In this document: positions 26,333-34,110 of the stretch, piece by piece | Layout: every line of letters starts with the position of its first letter | How positions within the stretch are numbered: the first letter of the stretch is position 1 | Assembly: GCF_003931855.1 (NCBI RefSeq) | Contig: NZ_CP034248.1 | Span: 3,286,001 to 3,350,000 of the forward strand | Reading direction: 5' to 3' | Length of the DNA: 64,000 bases | Source of the DNA: Paenibacillus lentus | GTDB taxonomy: Bacteria; Bacillota; Bacilli; Paenibacillales; Paenibacillaceae | The notes under the pieces: model-generated | What the model saw: only the letters and a program-made list of their open reading frames with translations | Told to the model about the DNA's origin: nothing | Database searches by the model: none | Program-made: the position numbers and the translations under genes

Positions 26333-27328
26333 ATGAAGAATTTGAGGAAAAAATCACTCTCCATATGCATGGCAATGGCTATGATGTTTTCTTTGGTAAC
26401 CTTGCTGGGAGGACAAGACATTCGGGCTGCTTCAGGTTTTTATGTAAGCGGTACCATCCTGTGTGATTCGACAGGTAATCCGTTTAAAATTCGTGGGATC
26501 AATCATGCTCACTCCTGGTTTAAAAATGACTCAGCAACCGCAATGGAGGCCATTGCGGCAACAGGTGCCAATACGGTGCGAATTGTTCTGTCTAATGGAC
26601 AGCAGTATGCGAAGGACGATGCTAACACGGTGAGTAATTTGTTATCACTAGCAAATCAACATAAGCTAATCGCTATTCTTGAAGTTCATGACGCTACAGG
26701 CAGTGATTCAGTCTCTGCGCTAGATCATGCCGTGGATTATTGGATTGAAATGAAGAATGTGCTTGTAGGAAAAGAGGATCGCGTATTGATTAATATTGCC
26801 AATGAGTGGTACGGAACGTGGGATAGCAACGGGTGGGCTGATGGTTACAAAAGCGCAATTCCGAAATTGAGAAATGCTGGAATCAACCATACGTTAATCG
26901 TGGATGCGGCGGGCTGGGGACAATATCCGCAGTCGATCGTTGATAAAGGGAATGAAGTGTTTAACAGTGATCCGCTGCGGAATACGATATTTTCCATTCA
27001 TATGTATGAATATGCAGGCGGAAATGCCGATATGGTGAGAGCGAATATTGATCAGGTCTTAAATAAGGGGTTGGCCGTTATCATTGGGGAATTTGGCCAT
27101 TATCATACGGGTGGCGATGTGGATGAGACGGCTATAATGAGTTATACGCAGCAGAAGGGGGTTGGATGGCTCGCTTGGTCATGGAAAGGAAATGGTGCAG
27201 AATGGTTGTATCTGGACTTATCTTATGACTGGGCGGGCAACCATCTGACCGAATGGGGCGAGACGATCGTCAACGGTGCAAACGGGCTGAAAGCAACGAG
27301 TACGCGAGCCCCTATTTTTGGGAATTAG
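26333..27328 (+). CDS. Secreted GH5 beta-mannanase
   Basis: A 331-residue glycoside hydrolase family 5 enzyme resembling alkaline endo-beta-1,4-mannanases of Bacillus (subfamily 8). A signal peptide of about 33 residues (ending IRAA) is followed by the (beta/alpha)8 domain with acid/base E158 in INIANEWYG and nucleophile E253 in VIIGEFGH. FKIRGINHAHSWF near residue 51 is characteristic. The protein ends directly after the catalytic domain, with no carbohydrate-binding or SLH module. Start at 26333 follows GGAAGGAG. Substrate specificity is inferred from similarity in motifs. Confidence 0.9.
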   Translation: MKNLRKKSLSICMAMAMMFSLVTLLGGQDIRAASGFYVSGTILCDSTGNPFKIRGINHAHSWFKNDSATAMEAIAATGANTVRIVLSNGQQYAKDDANTVSNLLSLANQHKLIAILEVHDATGSDSVSALDHAVDYWIEMKNVLVGKEDRVLINIANEWYGTWDSNGWADGYKSAIPKLRNAGINHTLIVDAAGWGQYPQSIVDKGNEVFNSDPLRNTIFSIHMYEYAGGNADMVRANIDQVLNKGLAVIIGEFGHYHTGGDVDETAIMSYTQQKGVGWLAWSWKGNGAEWLYLDLSYDWAGNHLTEWGETIVNGANGLKATSTRAPIFGN

Positions 27329-27389
27329 GCTATTCAGGAATTCACCAACGACGTAACTTAGGCACTTATGTAATCTAGTGGCAGCAGGT

Positions 27390-27430
27390 AAGGACACGAA
27401 CGTATTATCGATTCGTGTCCTTGCTTTGTG
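27390..27430. terminator. Bidirectional terminator between mannanase and hybrid kinase
   Basis: Perfect 11-bp stem AAGGACACGAA / TTCGTGTCCTT, then GCTTTGTG.. on the plus strand. Both genes converge on it. Confidence 0.8.
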
Positions 27431-30400
27431 TTATTTTTTAATTGAAAAAGATACCGTAGTTCCCTCGCCAGGCTTGCTATCGATTTTAAAGCCGCTACCG
27501 TATAGCTGTTTCAGCCGTCTGTCCGTATTGTGCAGGCCAATTCCCGTTCGATTATCGACCTGACGTTCAAGAATGTGCTGAAGCCTCTCATCCTCCATGC
27601 CTTTCCCGTTATCTGAAATTCGCACTTCGACTTCATGCTCGCTCTGCTTGATGCAAATCCGTACTTCTCCTCCGGCCAAACGATCCAATACGCCATGGAT
27701 GACTGCATTTTCTACGAGTGGTTGGATTGTGAGTGGAGGAATTTCGATTTGAATCGAATTATCGACTTCCCAGATGACTTGTAATCGGTCGCCGAACCGT
27801 TCCTTTTGGATGTAGAGGTATGACTGCACTAGACTAAGTTCATGCTCTAGCGAAGCGGCTTGATCGGAGTTTTGGAAATCGATGCTGAGTCGGATAAAAT
27901 TGTCTAGTTCCTCGACCAAGGCGTCCATGCGCTCCATATCCACTCTGCTGAGCTCAGCAATCGCCGTGAATGTATTTAATATGAAGTGTGGCTTGATTTG
28001 GGCCTGGAGCCAGGCCGCTTCGATTCGAAGCCGTTCATTGACGGATCTTTTTAGCTTGGTTAAAGATAGGACACGTGATTTCAGCTCGGTCGCCTTCATC
28101 GGTTTGGTAACATAATCGTTGGCGCCCACCCGGAAGCCAGCCTCGATGTCTTCGTCTCTGTTGTACGCTGTCAGCAGCAGCACTGGGAGTTCGGACAACG
28201 AATACCGTTCCCGAATTCGGGACGTCAGTTCATAGCCGGACATATTGGGCATCATTACATCGCTGATCACCAAATCAAAGTCGCAACCACCGAGTTTTAG
28301 CAAAGCCTCTTGACCGCTTGTTGCTGTAATGACTTCATACGATTCAGAAGCAAATATACTCTCTAGCACCTTCAAATTGACGGAATCATCGTCTACTGCC
28401 AACAGCCGAATGCGATCGTTGGCTCGCTCCCTCATCGCTGACGTCTCTAAATCAGCTTCTGATGGAGAGGTTGGGAACACGTATGAATAAGGCGAAGTAA
28501 CCGGTTCAAAAGTCAGCTTGGAGGTATCGGCTAATTTTAATGTAAAGGTAAACACGGAGCCTTCGTTTGACTTTGAACGGGCTGTCATCGTTCCGCCGTG
28601 TAACTCGACGAGTTGCTTGCAAATATTAAGCCCAAGGCCGAAGCCGCCGCCTAGCGCGCTAATGCCTTGAACCGCTTGTTCATAGGGCTCAAAAATTCTC
28701 TCCAATACTTCTGGTTCCATGCCAATTCCAGAGTCGACCACAGAAACCTTCGCCCATTCCTTCTCGACGGAAGCGTGAATCGACACTTCTCCAGCATATG
28801 AATACTTGATGGAATTATGTAGAAGATTGACGAGAATTTGAATCAAGCGGTTCTCATCGGCCATAACGTAGGGAAAGTTGTTAGGAATCCGGTTGCTGAA
28901 CCGGATCGGTTTGCCCTCGGTCATAAATTGCAGCATGTTGATAACGGTCGCGGTCAGGCTATGTATGGAGACAGGGGTCGGCTGCAATTTGATGCGGTTT
29001 TCTTTAAGCCGTCCCAAATCAAGCAGATCGTTCAGCATAAACGACATACGCTGTCCGACCATCATAAGTAATTCAAGATCTTTAGTGCTTTTGTGGCCCA
29101 AAGTCTCTTTCTCCCTCTCGGATACGGATTGCAAAATGTTCAAAATGCCATGAAGCGGATTTCGCAGTTCGTGGGCGACTGTGGTCAGAAAATCATCCTT
29201 ATGCTTGTCCGCTCTTTGCAATTTCCTGGTGAGCTTTTGGGAATCATCAAGAACCTGGAAGTATCGTTTGAACCAGAACGCTGCAAAACAGATGGTCGCG
29301 ATGATCAGATCGAACGGGTAAGACATCATTTCTATCCGGAGCGCATAAAGGATGAAGAGCCAGATCAAGCTGCTTATCGCCGCGATGGCGGCAAGTAGTA
29401 AGAAGATATTCTCTCTGCTGCTCTCAGTGGTTGAACTGAACATGACGACTGGAGCTAACAGGCAGGGAATAAACATGATCAGAATGTAGAAGGGCTGGAG
29501 CATAGAAATGTAGGAAGCTGGCAGCAGCAGCACCGATAATATACTCGCAAAGCAGATGATGACGTACAGGAGTGAGCCTGTAGTTTTCAACCAATAAGGT
29601 AGATGATAACGAAGCGTCTGTATCAGGAAATAACCACCGCTAATCATGCTGATAAAGAGGATTTTAATGCTCCACTGATAATTGAAAGGAAGCCATACAA
29701 GTAACAATCTCTCGCCGTCCAGCAACGTTCCGAGGACAATGCAAGTGATCATGCCGGAGAAGTAGAGCAAGCGCTTATCACGATTACCGATAAAAAATAG
29801 CACAATTCCATACAACGCATGGATCATGTAGGCTACGCAAGCTAAGCGAACCATATCATTGGCAAAGTTCATTTCTCGGTTTAGTACACTTTCCAATCCA
29901 AACTTTATGGATCGAACCATACCCCCCTTACGTACGTTATCAAAGTTCGCCACTTGAATAACGACATTGAGAACATCTGCGTTCTCCTCCAATGTGTAAT
30001 AAGCAGTATAGGGGGTATCAAGCGGCTCGTAAGCCTCTTTATGCTTCGCTGGTTGTCCGGTTTGCCCGATCAATTGGCCGTTGACGTACATCTTAGAGGA
30101 GGCCGTGATGCTCGTAATATGGAAAGCGTAGGATTTGCCTTGGTTTGGATCGACCAGAATTCGTAAGCGGTATGATCCGAAGCCATAATAGGGATTTGTA
30201 CTTTGCTTTTTGGGAAATTTCCAGCTGTCCGGAACCGGTATGTAATCGATTGGATCCTCTAAAGCCGTGCTGATCTCACTATTTTGCATAAAAAAGGTGT
30301 TCGGATAAAATTCCCACTCCCCATCCAGTCTAACCGTGTGATTCGTGAGCTGTTTCCAGTCTCTTAAATCCAGTTTTCCCTGAACAGCGGTTGGATGAGA

Positions 30401-30496
30401 TGGTGTGGTGAAGAAATGCAGCCAAATGAAGCGAAATCCTGTAAGAACGGATAAAAACAATAGAGATACAAGTAGTATTTTCCTTCTAATCATCAT
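27431..30496 (-). CDS. Hybrid sensor protein with two different histidine kinase modules
   Basis: A 1021-residue membrane protein. Order: TM anchor (7-25); an extracytoplasmic beta-sandwich domain (about 40-200, WEFYP..., VNGQLIGQTG) like 7TMR-DISM/GH2-type sugar-binding modules; about seven membrane segments (215-410); HisKA with H442 (AHELRNPLHG); HATPase (DENRLIQILVNLLHNS, DSGIGM, GFGLGL); a receiver with D746 (ISDVMMP) and K798; then a second kinase core of the LytS/YpdA class with H837 (QIKPHFILN) and its own HATPase (PLVENAVIHG, DNGKGM). It is divergent from an agr-like locus 362 bp away. Output partner unknown. Architecture occurs in Paenibacillus relatives. Confidence 0.9.
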   Translation of the reverse strand: MMIRRKILLVSLLFLSVLTGFRFIWLHFFTTPSHPTAVQGKLDLRDWKQLTNHTVRLDGEWEFYPNTFFMQNSEISTALEDPIDYIPVPDSWKFPKKQSTNPYYGFGSYRLRILVDPNQGKSYAFHITSITASSKMYVNGQLIGQTGQPAKHKEAYEPLDTPYTAYYTLEENADVLNVVIQVANFDNVRKGGMVRSIKFGLESVLNREMNFANDMVRLACVAYMIHALYGIVLFFIGNRDKRLLYFSGMITCIVLGTLLDGERLLLVWLPFNYQWSIKILFISMISGGYFLIQTLRYHLPYWLKTTGSLLYVIICFASILSVLLLPASYISMLQPFYILIMFIPCLLAPVVMFSSTTESSRENIFLLLAAIAAISSLIWLFILYALRIEMMSYPFDLIIATICFAAFWFKRYFQVLDDSQKLTRKLQRADKHKDDFLTTVAHELRNPLHGILNILQSVSEREKETLGHKSTKDLELLMMVGQRMSFMLNDLLDLGRLKENRIKLQPTPVSIHSLTATVINMLQFMTEGKPIRFSNRIPNNFPYVMADENRLIQILVNLLHNSIKYSYAGEVSIHASVEKEWAKVSVVDSGIGMEPEVLERIFEPYEQAVQGISALGGGFGLGLNICKQLVELHGGTMTARSKSNEGSVFTFTLKLADTSKLTFEPVTSPYSYVFPTSPSEADLETSAMRERANDRIRLLAVDDDSVNLKVLESIFASESYEVITATSGQEALLKLGGCDFDLVISDVMMPNMSGYELTSRIRERYSLSELPVLLLTAYNRDEDIEAGFRVGANDYVTKPMKATELKSRVLSLTKLKRSVNERLRIEAAWLQAQIKPHFILNTFTAIAELSRVDMERMDALVEELDNFIRLSIDFQNSDQAASLEHELSLVQSYLYIQKERFGDRLQVIWEVDNSIQIEIPPLTIQPLVENAVIHGVLDRLAGGEVRICIKQSEHEVEVRISDNGKGMEDERLQHILERQVDNRTGIGLHNTDRRLKQLYGSGFKIDSKPGEGTTVSFSIKK

Positions 30497-30858
30497 AATT
30501 CACCTGAATTCGTTACGCCTTCAAGCTCCTTTTAAATTAAGTATGGGGATAAACTTGCAGTATATCAAGAAAATAATAGTATACGTATATCTATTAACAA
30601 ATAAACCATATGAGCCCAGATTATATCATCAGAATAGGTCAATTGGAGTGGTAGCCAGGAATAAGGTATCAAATCTACCAAATATAGAAAAAACATCTTG
30701 AAAAATCGCCCATTACGAAGTATATTTTAATTAACTTAAATAAGACCATATTTTCCCAAAGATAATACTGGTTTCCAGAAAATCGAATGGGGTCACTGAA
30801 AGCGACCGCAGATATAGGAAAGATGGCTATTGTTATCGCTAAAGGGTGAGCTCTATAT
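30497..30858. other. Divergent AT-rich spacer between hybrid kinase and agr locus
   Basis: 362 bp, AT-rich to about 30,760, then a GC-richer part with a small hairpin GGTC-ACTGAAAGC-GACC (30792-30808) ahead of the first agr gene. It should hold both promoters. I looked for known riboswitch cores in the structured part and found none. Confidence 0.4.
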
Positions 30859-31494
30859 ATGGAATCAGTCGCATTTATGGCTTTTTCAACCATCGAGGGG
30901 CTAGGTATTTTTGCATTAATGATGACGATATTCAAGATAAATCCATTGCATTATATTTGGCAAGCCTTGTTCGTTGTCTTACTGATGTCACTCCAAAGTT
31001 ATTTGCTGCGTAGTGAACTATCACTTTATTATCTAGTACCGATTACTAATATTATGTTATTTATTTTTTTGGTCGCAACGGTGGTCAAAGAACCCTTGGT
31101 TGGTGCAGCGATTATTACACTCATTGGCTATACGGCATTCAGTTTGCTGCAGACGATAATCGTAAAGGTCGTATTCGATTCTATTATCGAACCGCAGGCT
31201 ATTCTGGTCTATGGCTATGCTTTACAGACTTCTAGTGCAATTGCGATCGGGCTTGTGGCATGGCTGCTATATAGGCTCGGGATCGGATTCACGTGGAGTT
31301 TTGAAAAAGTCAGGTTTAAGCGTGAGGATTTAATCGTTAGCTCTACCATTTTTGTTGTATTAATATTTTTTACCATCCTTCTTTATCGAAATGAGATATG
31401 GTCTAATATATTGTTTTTCTCTATTACACTCTCCTATTTTCTTTATTATGCGGTTAGGAAGGAGAAGAAGGATCATGATCAATTTGATGGCTGA
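30859..31494 (+). CDS. Polytopic membrane protein of the agr locus (kinase-less AgrC-sensor-like)
   Basis: A 211-residue protein made almost entirely of about six or seven membrane segments, ending in a short charged tail (VRKEKKDHDQFDG). The topology equals the N-terminal sensor domain of AgrC-type kinases, but no histidine kinase core follows. It overlaps the start of agrB by 20 bases and is therefore co-transcribed and probably coupled. Its role could be peptide sensing, peptide export or immunity; position and topology are the only evidence. RBS AAAGGGTGAG. Confidence 0.75.
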   Translation: MESVAFMAFSTIEGLGIFALMMTIFKINPLHYIWQALFVVLLMSLQSYLLRSELSLYYLVPITNIMLFIFLVATVVKEPLVGAAIITLIGYTAFSLLQTIIVKVVFDSIIEPQAILVYGYALQTSSAIAIGLVAWLLYRLGIGFTWSFEKVRFKREDLIVSSTIFVVLIFFTILLYRNEIWSNILFFSITLSYFLYYAVRKEKKDHDQFDG

Positions 31495-31990
31495 TAAGAT
31501 TGCGGTCGAAATTAAACGAACGGCTCCAGATCACCCTGCCTCAGTCGCCGTTCTTCGCTATTCCATCGCTCTGCTGTTAAACGCCGTACTAATCATATCC
31601 ATCACATTGCTGCTGTCGGTCTTTACTGGCAGAACGCAAGAAATTATGATCCTTCTTGTGTCATTCGCTATTCTCCGCCAGGTTTCGGGCGGAATTCACC
31701 TGAATTCCGGCATGAAATGTGTTATTTCCACTGCTGCGCTGTTTACATTGCTTTCCCTCATCGAACTAAGTTCTTCCTATGTGATGATCATCAATGGGAT
31801 AGCTGCTCTACTTTGCCTCATTTTTGCCCCATCTAGAATCGAGAAGCAAACGCGCATTTCTGTGAAGTATTATCCTTTGTTAAAATTGGCTTCCGTGCTG
31901 ATCGTGTGCTCTAATTTTCTAATTATGTCACCGGTTCTTAGCCTTTCCTTTTTTGCTCAGTCCATGCTGTTAATCAAACTAAGGAGGTGA
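31475..31990 (+). CDS. agrB: AgrB-family peptide-processing membrane endopeptidase
   Basis: A 171-residue integral membrane cysteine protease that trims the AgrD C-terminal tail and forms the (thio)lactone. Start at 31475 follows AGGAAGGAG; an in-frame ATG at 31391 is inside the previous gene. Catalytic H75 and C82 lie in RQVSGGIHLNSGMKC, the same spacing as H77/C84 of Staphylococcus aureus AgrB. Four to six membrane segments follow. Directly upstream of a small AgrD-like gene. Confidence 0.9.
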   Translation: MINLMADKIAVEIKRTAPDHPASVAVLRYSIALLLNAVLIISITLLLSVFTGRTQEIMILLVSFAILRQVSGGIHLNSGMKCVISTAALFTLLSLIELSSSYVMIINGIAALLCLIFAPSRIEKQTRISVKYYPLLKLASVLIVCSNFLIMSPVLSLSFFAQSMLLIKLRR

Positions 31991-31992
31991 GA

Positions 31993-32115
31993 ATGATGAA
32001 GAAAGTAGCCTATGCTAGTGCTTCCATGTTATCTCTCTTCGCTGCGTTCGTTGTATCTACTGCTAGCTTCCTGTATATTTATCAAGGCGAAACACCGGAG
32101 GAATTGCTCAAATAA
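31993..32115 (+). CDS. agrD: AgrD-like cyclic lactone autoinducer prepeptide (serine type)
   Basis: A 40-residue peptide starting 2 bases after the end of agrB, with AAGGAGGTGA as RBS. An amphipathic, basic-then-hydrophobic N-terminal part (MMKKVAYASASMLSLF) is followed by STASFLYIYQGETPEELLK. By position against known AgrD (ring, four residues, then VPxEL/SP), the ring should be Ser25-Phe-Leu-Tyr-Ile29 and the removed tail YQGETPEELLK. The usual ring Cys is Ser, so the product would be a lactone and not a thiolactone. ATG at 31996 is an alternative start. The mature N-terminus is unknown. Confidence 0.82.
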   Translation: MMKKVAYASASMLSLFAAFVVSTASFLYIYQGETPEELLK

Positions 32116-32158
32116 TTTTTAATGATTTAGTGCAGAATTAATTTGAATATGAAGCAGA

Positions 32159-32205
32159 GGGAAACTCAGTGGCGGATTGTTTAGCTGCTGAGTTTCTTTG
32201 TTTTT
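32159..32205 (+). terminator. Rho-independent terminator of the agr operon
   Basis: Stem GAAACTCAG / CTGAGTTTC, an 18-base loop that can pair further, then TTTGTTTTT. Confidence 0.75.
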
Positions 32206-32277
32206 GAGTTTTATTTTTAATAGAGTAAAATAGTTTTTATATGAAATCCCTTCTGTGAGAGAAAAGAGGAACAAGAG

Positions 32278-33288
32278 ATGCTTAATTCAATTCTCAATCA
32301 TTATCCGCAGGAATATATCGGGGACGCACAGCAGGGGGCGAGCGGCTGGAACAATACGACATACTTTATTCAGGGAAGCCGTCGCCGCTGTGTTCTCCGC
32401 ATTTATGAAACTCACCAGGATATAGATAAAATTCGATTCGAGCATGCAGTGCTTCAGGAATTGAATCAATTTGCTGTGAGCTTTCGTGTACCTATGCCGA
32501 TCAGAACGATTACCGATGAGACGATCGTGAAATTGGAGGATGGCAGTGGACGATATGCTTGCATGTTTGAGTACATTGTCGGACTGCGGCCAGAAGGGGA
32601 TAGTGTCAGAGCAGCTTTCTCTTTCGGAGAAGCCGCGGGCGAATTATTAATGGCTCTGTCGGCAGTTGAGCCCGGCTTGCCACCGGCATACCGACCGTAT
32701 TACGAGTTGTCCGAGTCTTATCCGGCATGCAGCCCGGATGTCGTATTGGAATTTTGCACTCATCCACCTGAACCATTTAAGGATCTGCAAGAATCACTGA
32801 GCAAATTGGCACGAGCCTATCTGGATTTGCTCCAAAAGCTAGATGGATTGGAGAAGCTGCCGCAGCAGCTCATCCATGGAGATCTGAACTATTCTAACCT
32901 GTTGGTTGATACGCATGATCCGGGTCGGGTGACGGCACTGCTTGATTTTGAATTTTGCACGAAGGATGTACTGGCGATGGAGCCTGCCGTAATTATTTCC
33001 GGGCTGCTGGGTCAAGGCGATCATGAGGATCGGGAAACGGTAAAATTGTTCTGCGAAGGCTTTGGAGGAAGGGTTCGCCTAATGCCGGAAGAGATTGAAG
33101 CGATTCCGCTGTTCATGCGCTTGCGTCAAATTGATGTGTTTCTCCATTTTTTGAGCCGCTTCTTTAACGGAACGGATGACCCGCTAGTACTGCGTAAGCA
33201 AGTGAAGTCGACTGCCGCTGAGTTGAGACAACTGGAACAGAACGATGCTTGGTTTACGAAAATCTTGATGCAATATATCAGTCTCTAA
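32278..33288 (+). CDS. APH-family phosphotransferase (homoserine-kinase type II/choline kinase-like)
   Basis: A 336-residue protein-kinase-like fold enzyme. The catalytic loop LIHGDLNYSNLLVD (about residues 198-211) and the metal-binding LLDFEF (about 221-226) are intact; the N-lobe starts GWNNTTYFIQ. Such enzymes phosphorylate small hydroxyl substrates (aminoglycosides, homoserine, choline, fructosamine); the substrate is not evident. Not a clear antibiotic-resistance type. Monocistronic, ATG behind GAGGAACAAGAG. Confidence 0.82.
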   Translation: MLNSILNHYPQEYIGDAQQGASGWNNTTYFIQGSRRRCVLRIYETHQDIDKIRFEHAVLQELNQFAVSFRVPMPIRTITDETIVKLEDGSGRYACMFEYIVGLRPEGDSVRAAFSFGEAAGELLMALSAVEPGLPPAYRPYYELSESYPACSPDVVLEFCTHPPEPFKDLQESLSKLARAYLDLLQKLDGLEKLPQQLIHGDLNYSNLLVDTHDPGRVTALLDFEFCTKDVLAMEPAVIISGLLGQGDHEDRETVKLFCEGFGGRVRLMPEEIEAIPLFMRLRQIDVFLHFLSRFFNGTDDPLVLRKQVKSTAAELRQLEQNDAWFTKILMQYISL

Positions 33289-33337
33289 GACTTCCAAGCT
33301 CTAATTACGATATATATCTTATACTAGTGGTTAGTTC

Positions 33338-33367
33338 ACCCCCACAAACAGCTATGACATACACGTA
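33338..33367 (+). promoter_or_regulatory. Possible SigI-type promoter
   Basis: ACCCCC (33338-33343), the -35 described for SigI promoters of B. subtilis, lies 42 bases before sigI. The -10 would be CGTA (33364-33367; consensus CGAA) at 20 bp, longer than expected. Autoregulation of sigI is known in Bacillus; the call here is tentative. Confidence 0.35.
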
Positions 33368-33384
33368 TTAGGAAGTGATTACAA

Positions 33385-34110
33385 TTGATGGACAGGCCGA
33401 TAGATCAGGTTCTGAGGGAAGTTCAACAAAAAGGGAATGTGGCCGAAAGGAATATGCTGATCGAACGCTACCGTCCCTTCATCCTGCGGACAGTTTCTCA
33501 TGTGTGCAAGCGACAAATCGATTGGAATCATGACGAGTCCAGCGTAGGGTTGATTGCTTTTAATGAAGCCATTAATCGTTATGACGAAACGATGGGCAAG
33601 TCATTTGATAACTTCGCTTTTATGTTGATTCGCAATCGGTTGGTCGATGAGTTTCGTAGACAAGGGAAAATAATGAGAGCCGAAAGTGTTGTGTTTGATG
33701 ATATTCGTGACGAATTTGAGCAGACAGTGATGGAAGTGGCCAGCTCCATGGAAGCTTATGAACGAGAACAAACATCCTCCGAATTGGCCCAGGAGCTCCT
33801 GCTCTATGATGAAACATTACAAGAATACGGTGTATCCCTAGAGGAATTAGAGGAATGTTGTCCCAAGCATCGGGACACTCGCAAGAAATTCATTCATATT
33901 GCTAAGCATTTTCATGCGCATCGCGACTGGATCGAGATTTTACATAGAACGAAACGTCTTCCGATGAAGGAGATGCTGGATTTTTTCAAGATAAGCCGTA
34001 AAACATTAGAGAGAAACCGCAAATATTTGATTGCGCTCGTTCTGATTTATGCTAACGATGAATTTGGGCGGATTCGTAGTATGGTGTCGTTTGCGGATGT
34101 GGGAGAGTGA
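33385..34110 (+). CDS. sigI: RNA polymerase sigma factor SigI
   Basis: A 241-residue sigma-70 group protein of the SigI type: region 2 with SVGLIAFNEAINRYDE and NFAFMLIRNRLVDEFR (residues about 52-91), then the SigI-specific C-terminal domain (IHIAKHFHAHRDWIEIL ... FFKISRKTLERNRKYLIAL). SigI directs heat/envelope stress genes in Bacillus and polysaccharide-degradation genes in Clostridium thermocellum. The stop overlaps the start of the anti-sigma gene by ATGA-type contact. Translation may begin at the second Met (33388). Confidence 0.93.
   Translation: MMDRPIDQVLREVQQKGNVAERNMLIERYRPFILRTVSHVCKRQIDWNHDESSVGLIAFNEAINRYDETMGKSFDNFAFMLIRNRLVDEFRRQGKIMRAESVVFDDIRDEFEQTVMEVASSMEAYEREQTSSELAQELLLYDETLQEYGVSLEELEECCPKHRDTRKKFIHIAKHFHAHRDWIEILHRTKRLPMKEMLDFFKISRKTLERNRKYLIALVLIYANDEFGRIRSMVSFADVGE

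Noticed and set aside
30770-30858. Structured leader before the agr operon, considered as a riboswitch
   Set aside because: Only one short hairpin; the conserved cores of c-di-GMP, preQ1, SAM or c-di-AMP riboswitches are absent.
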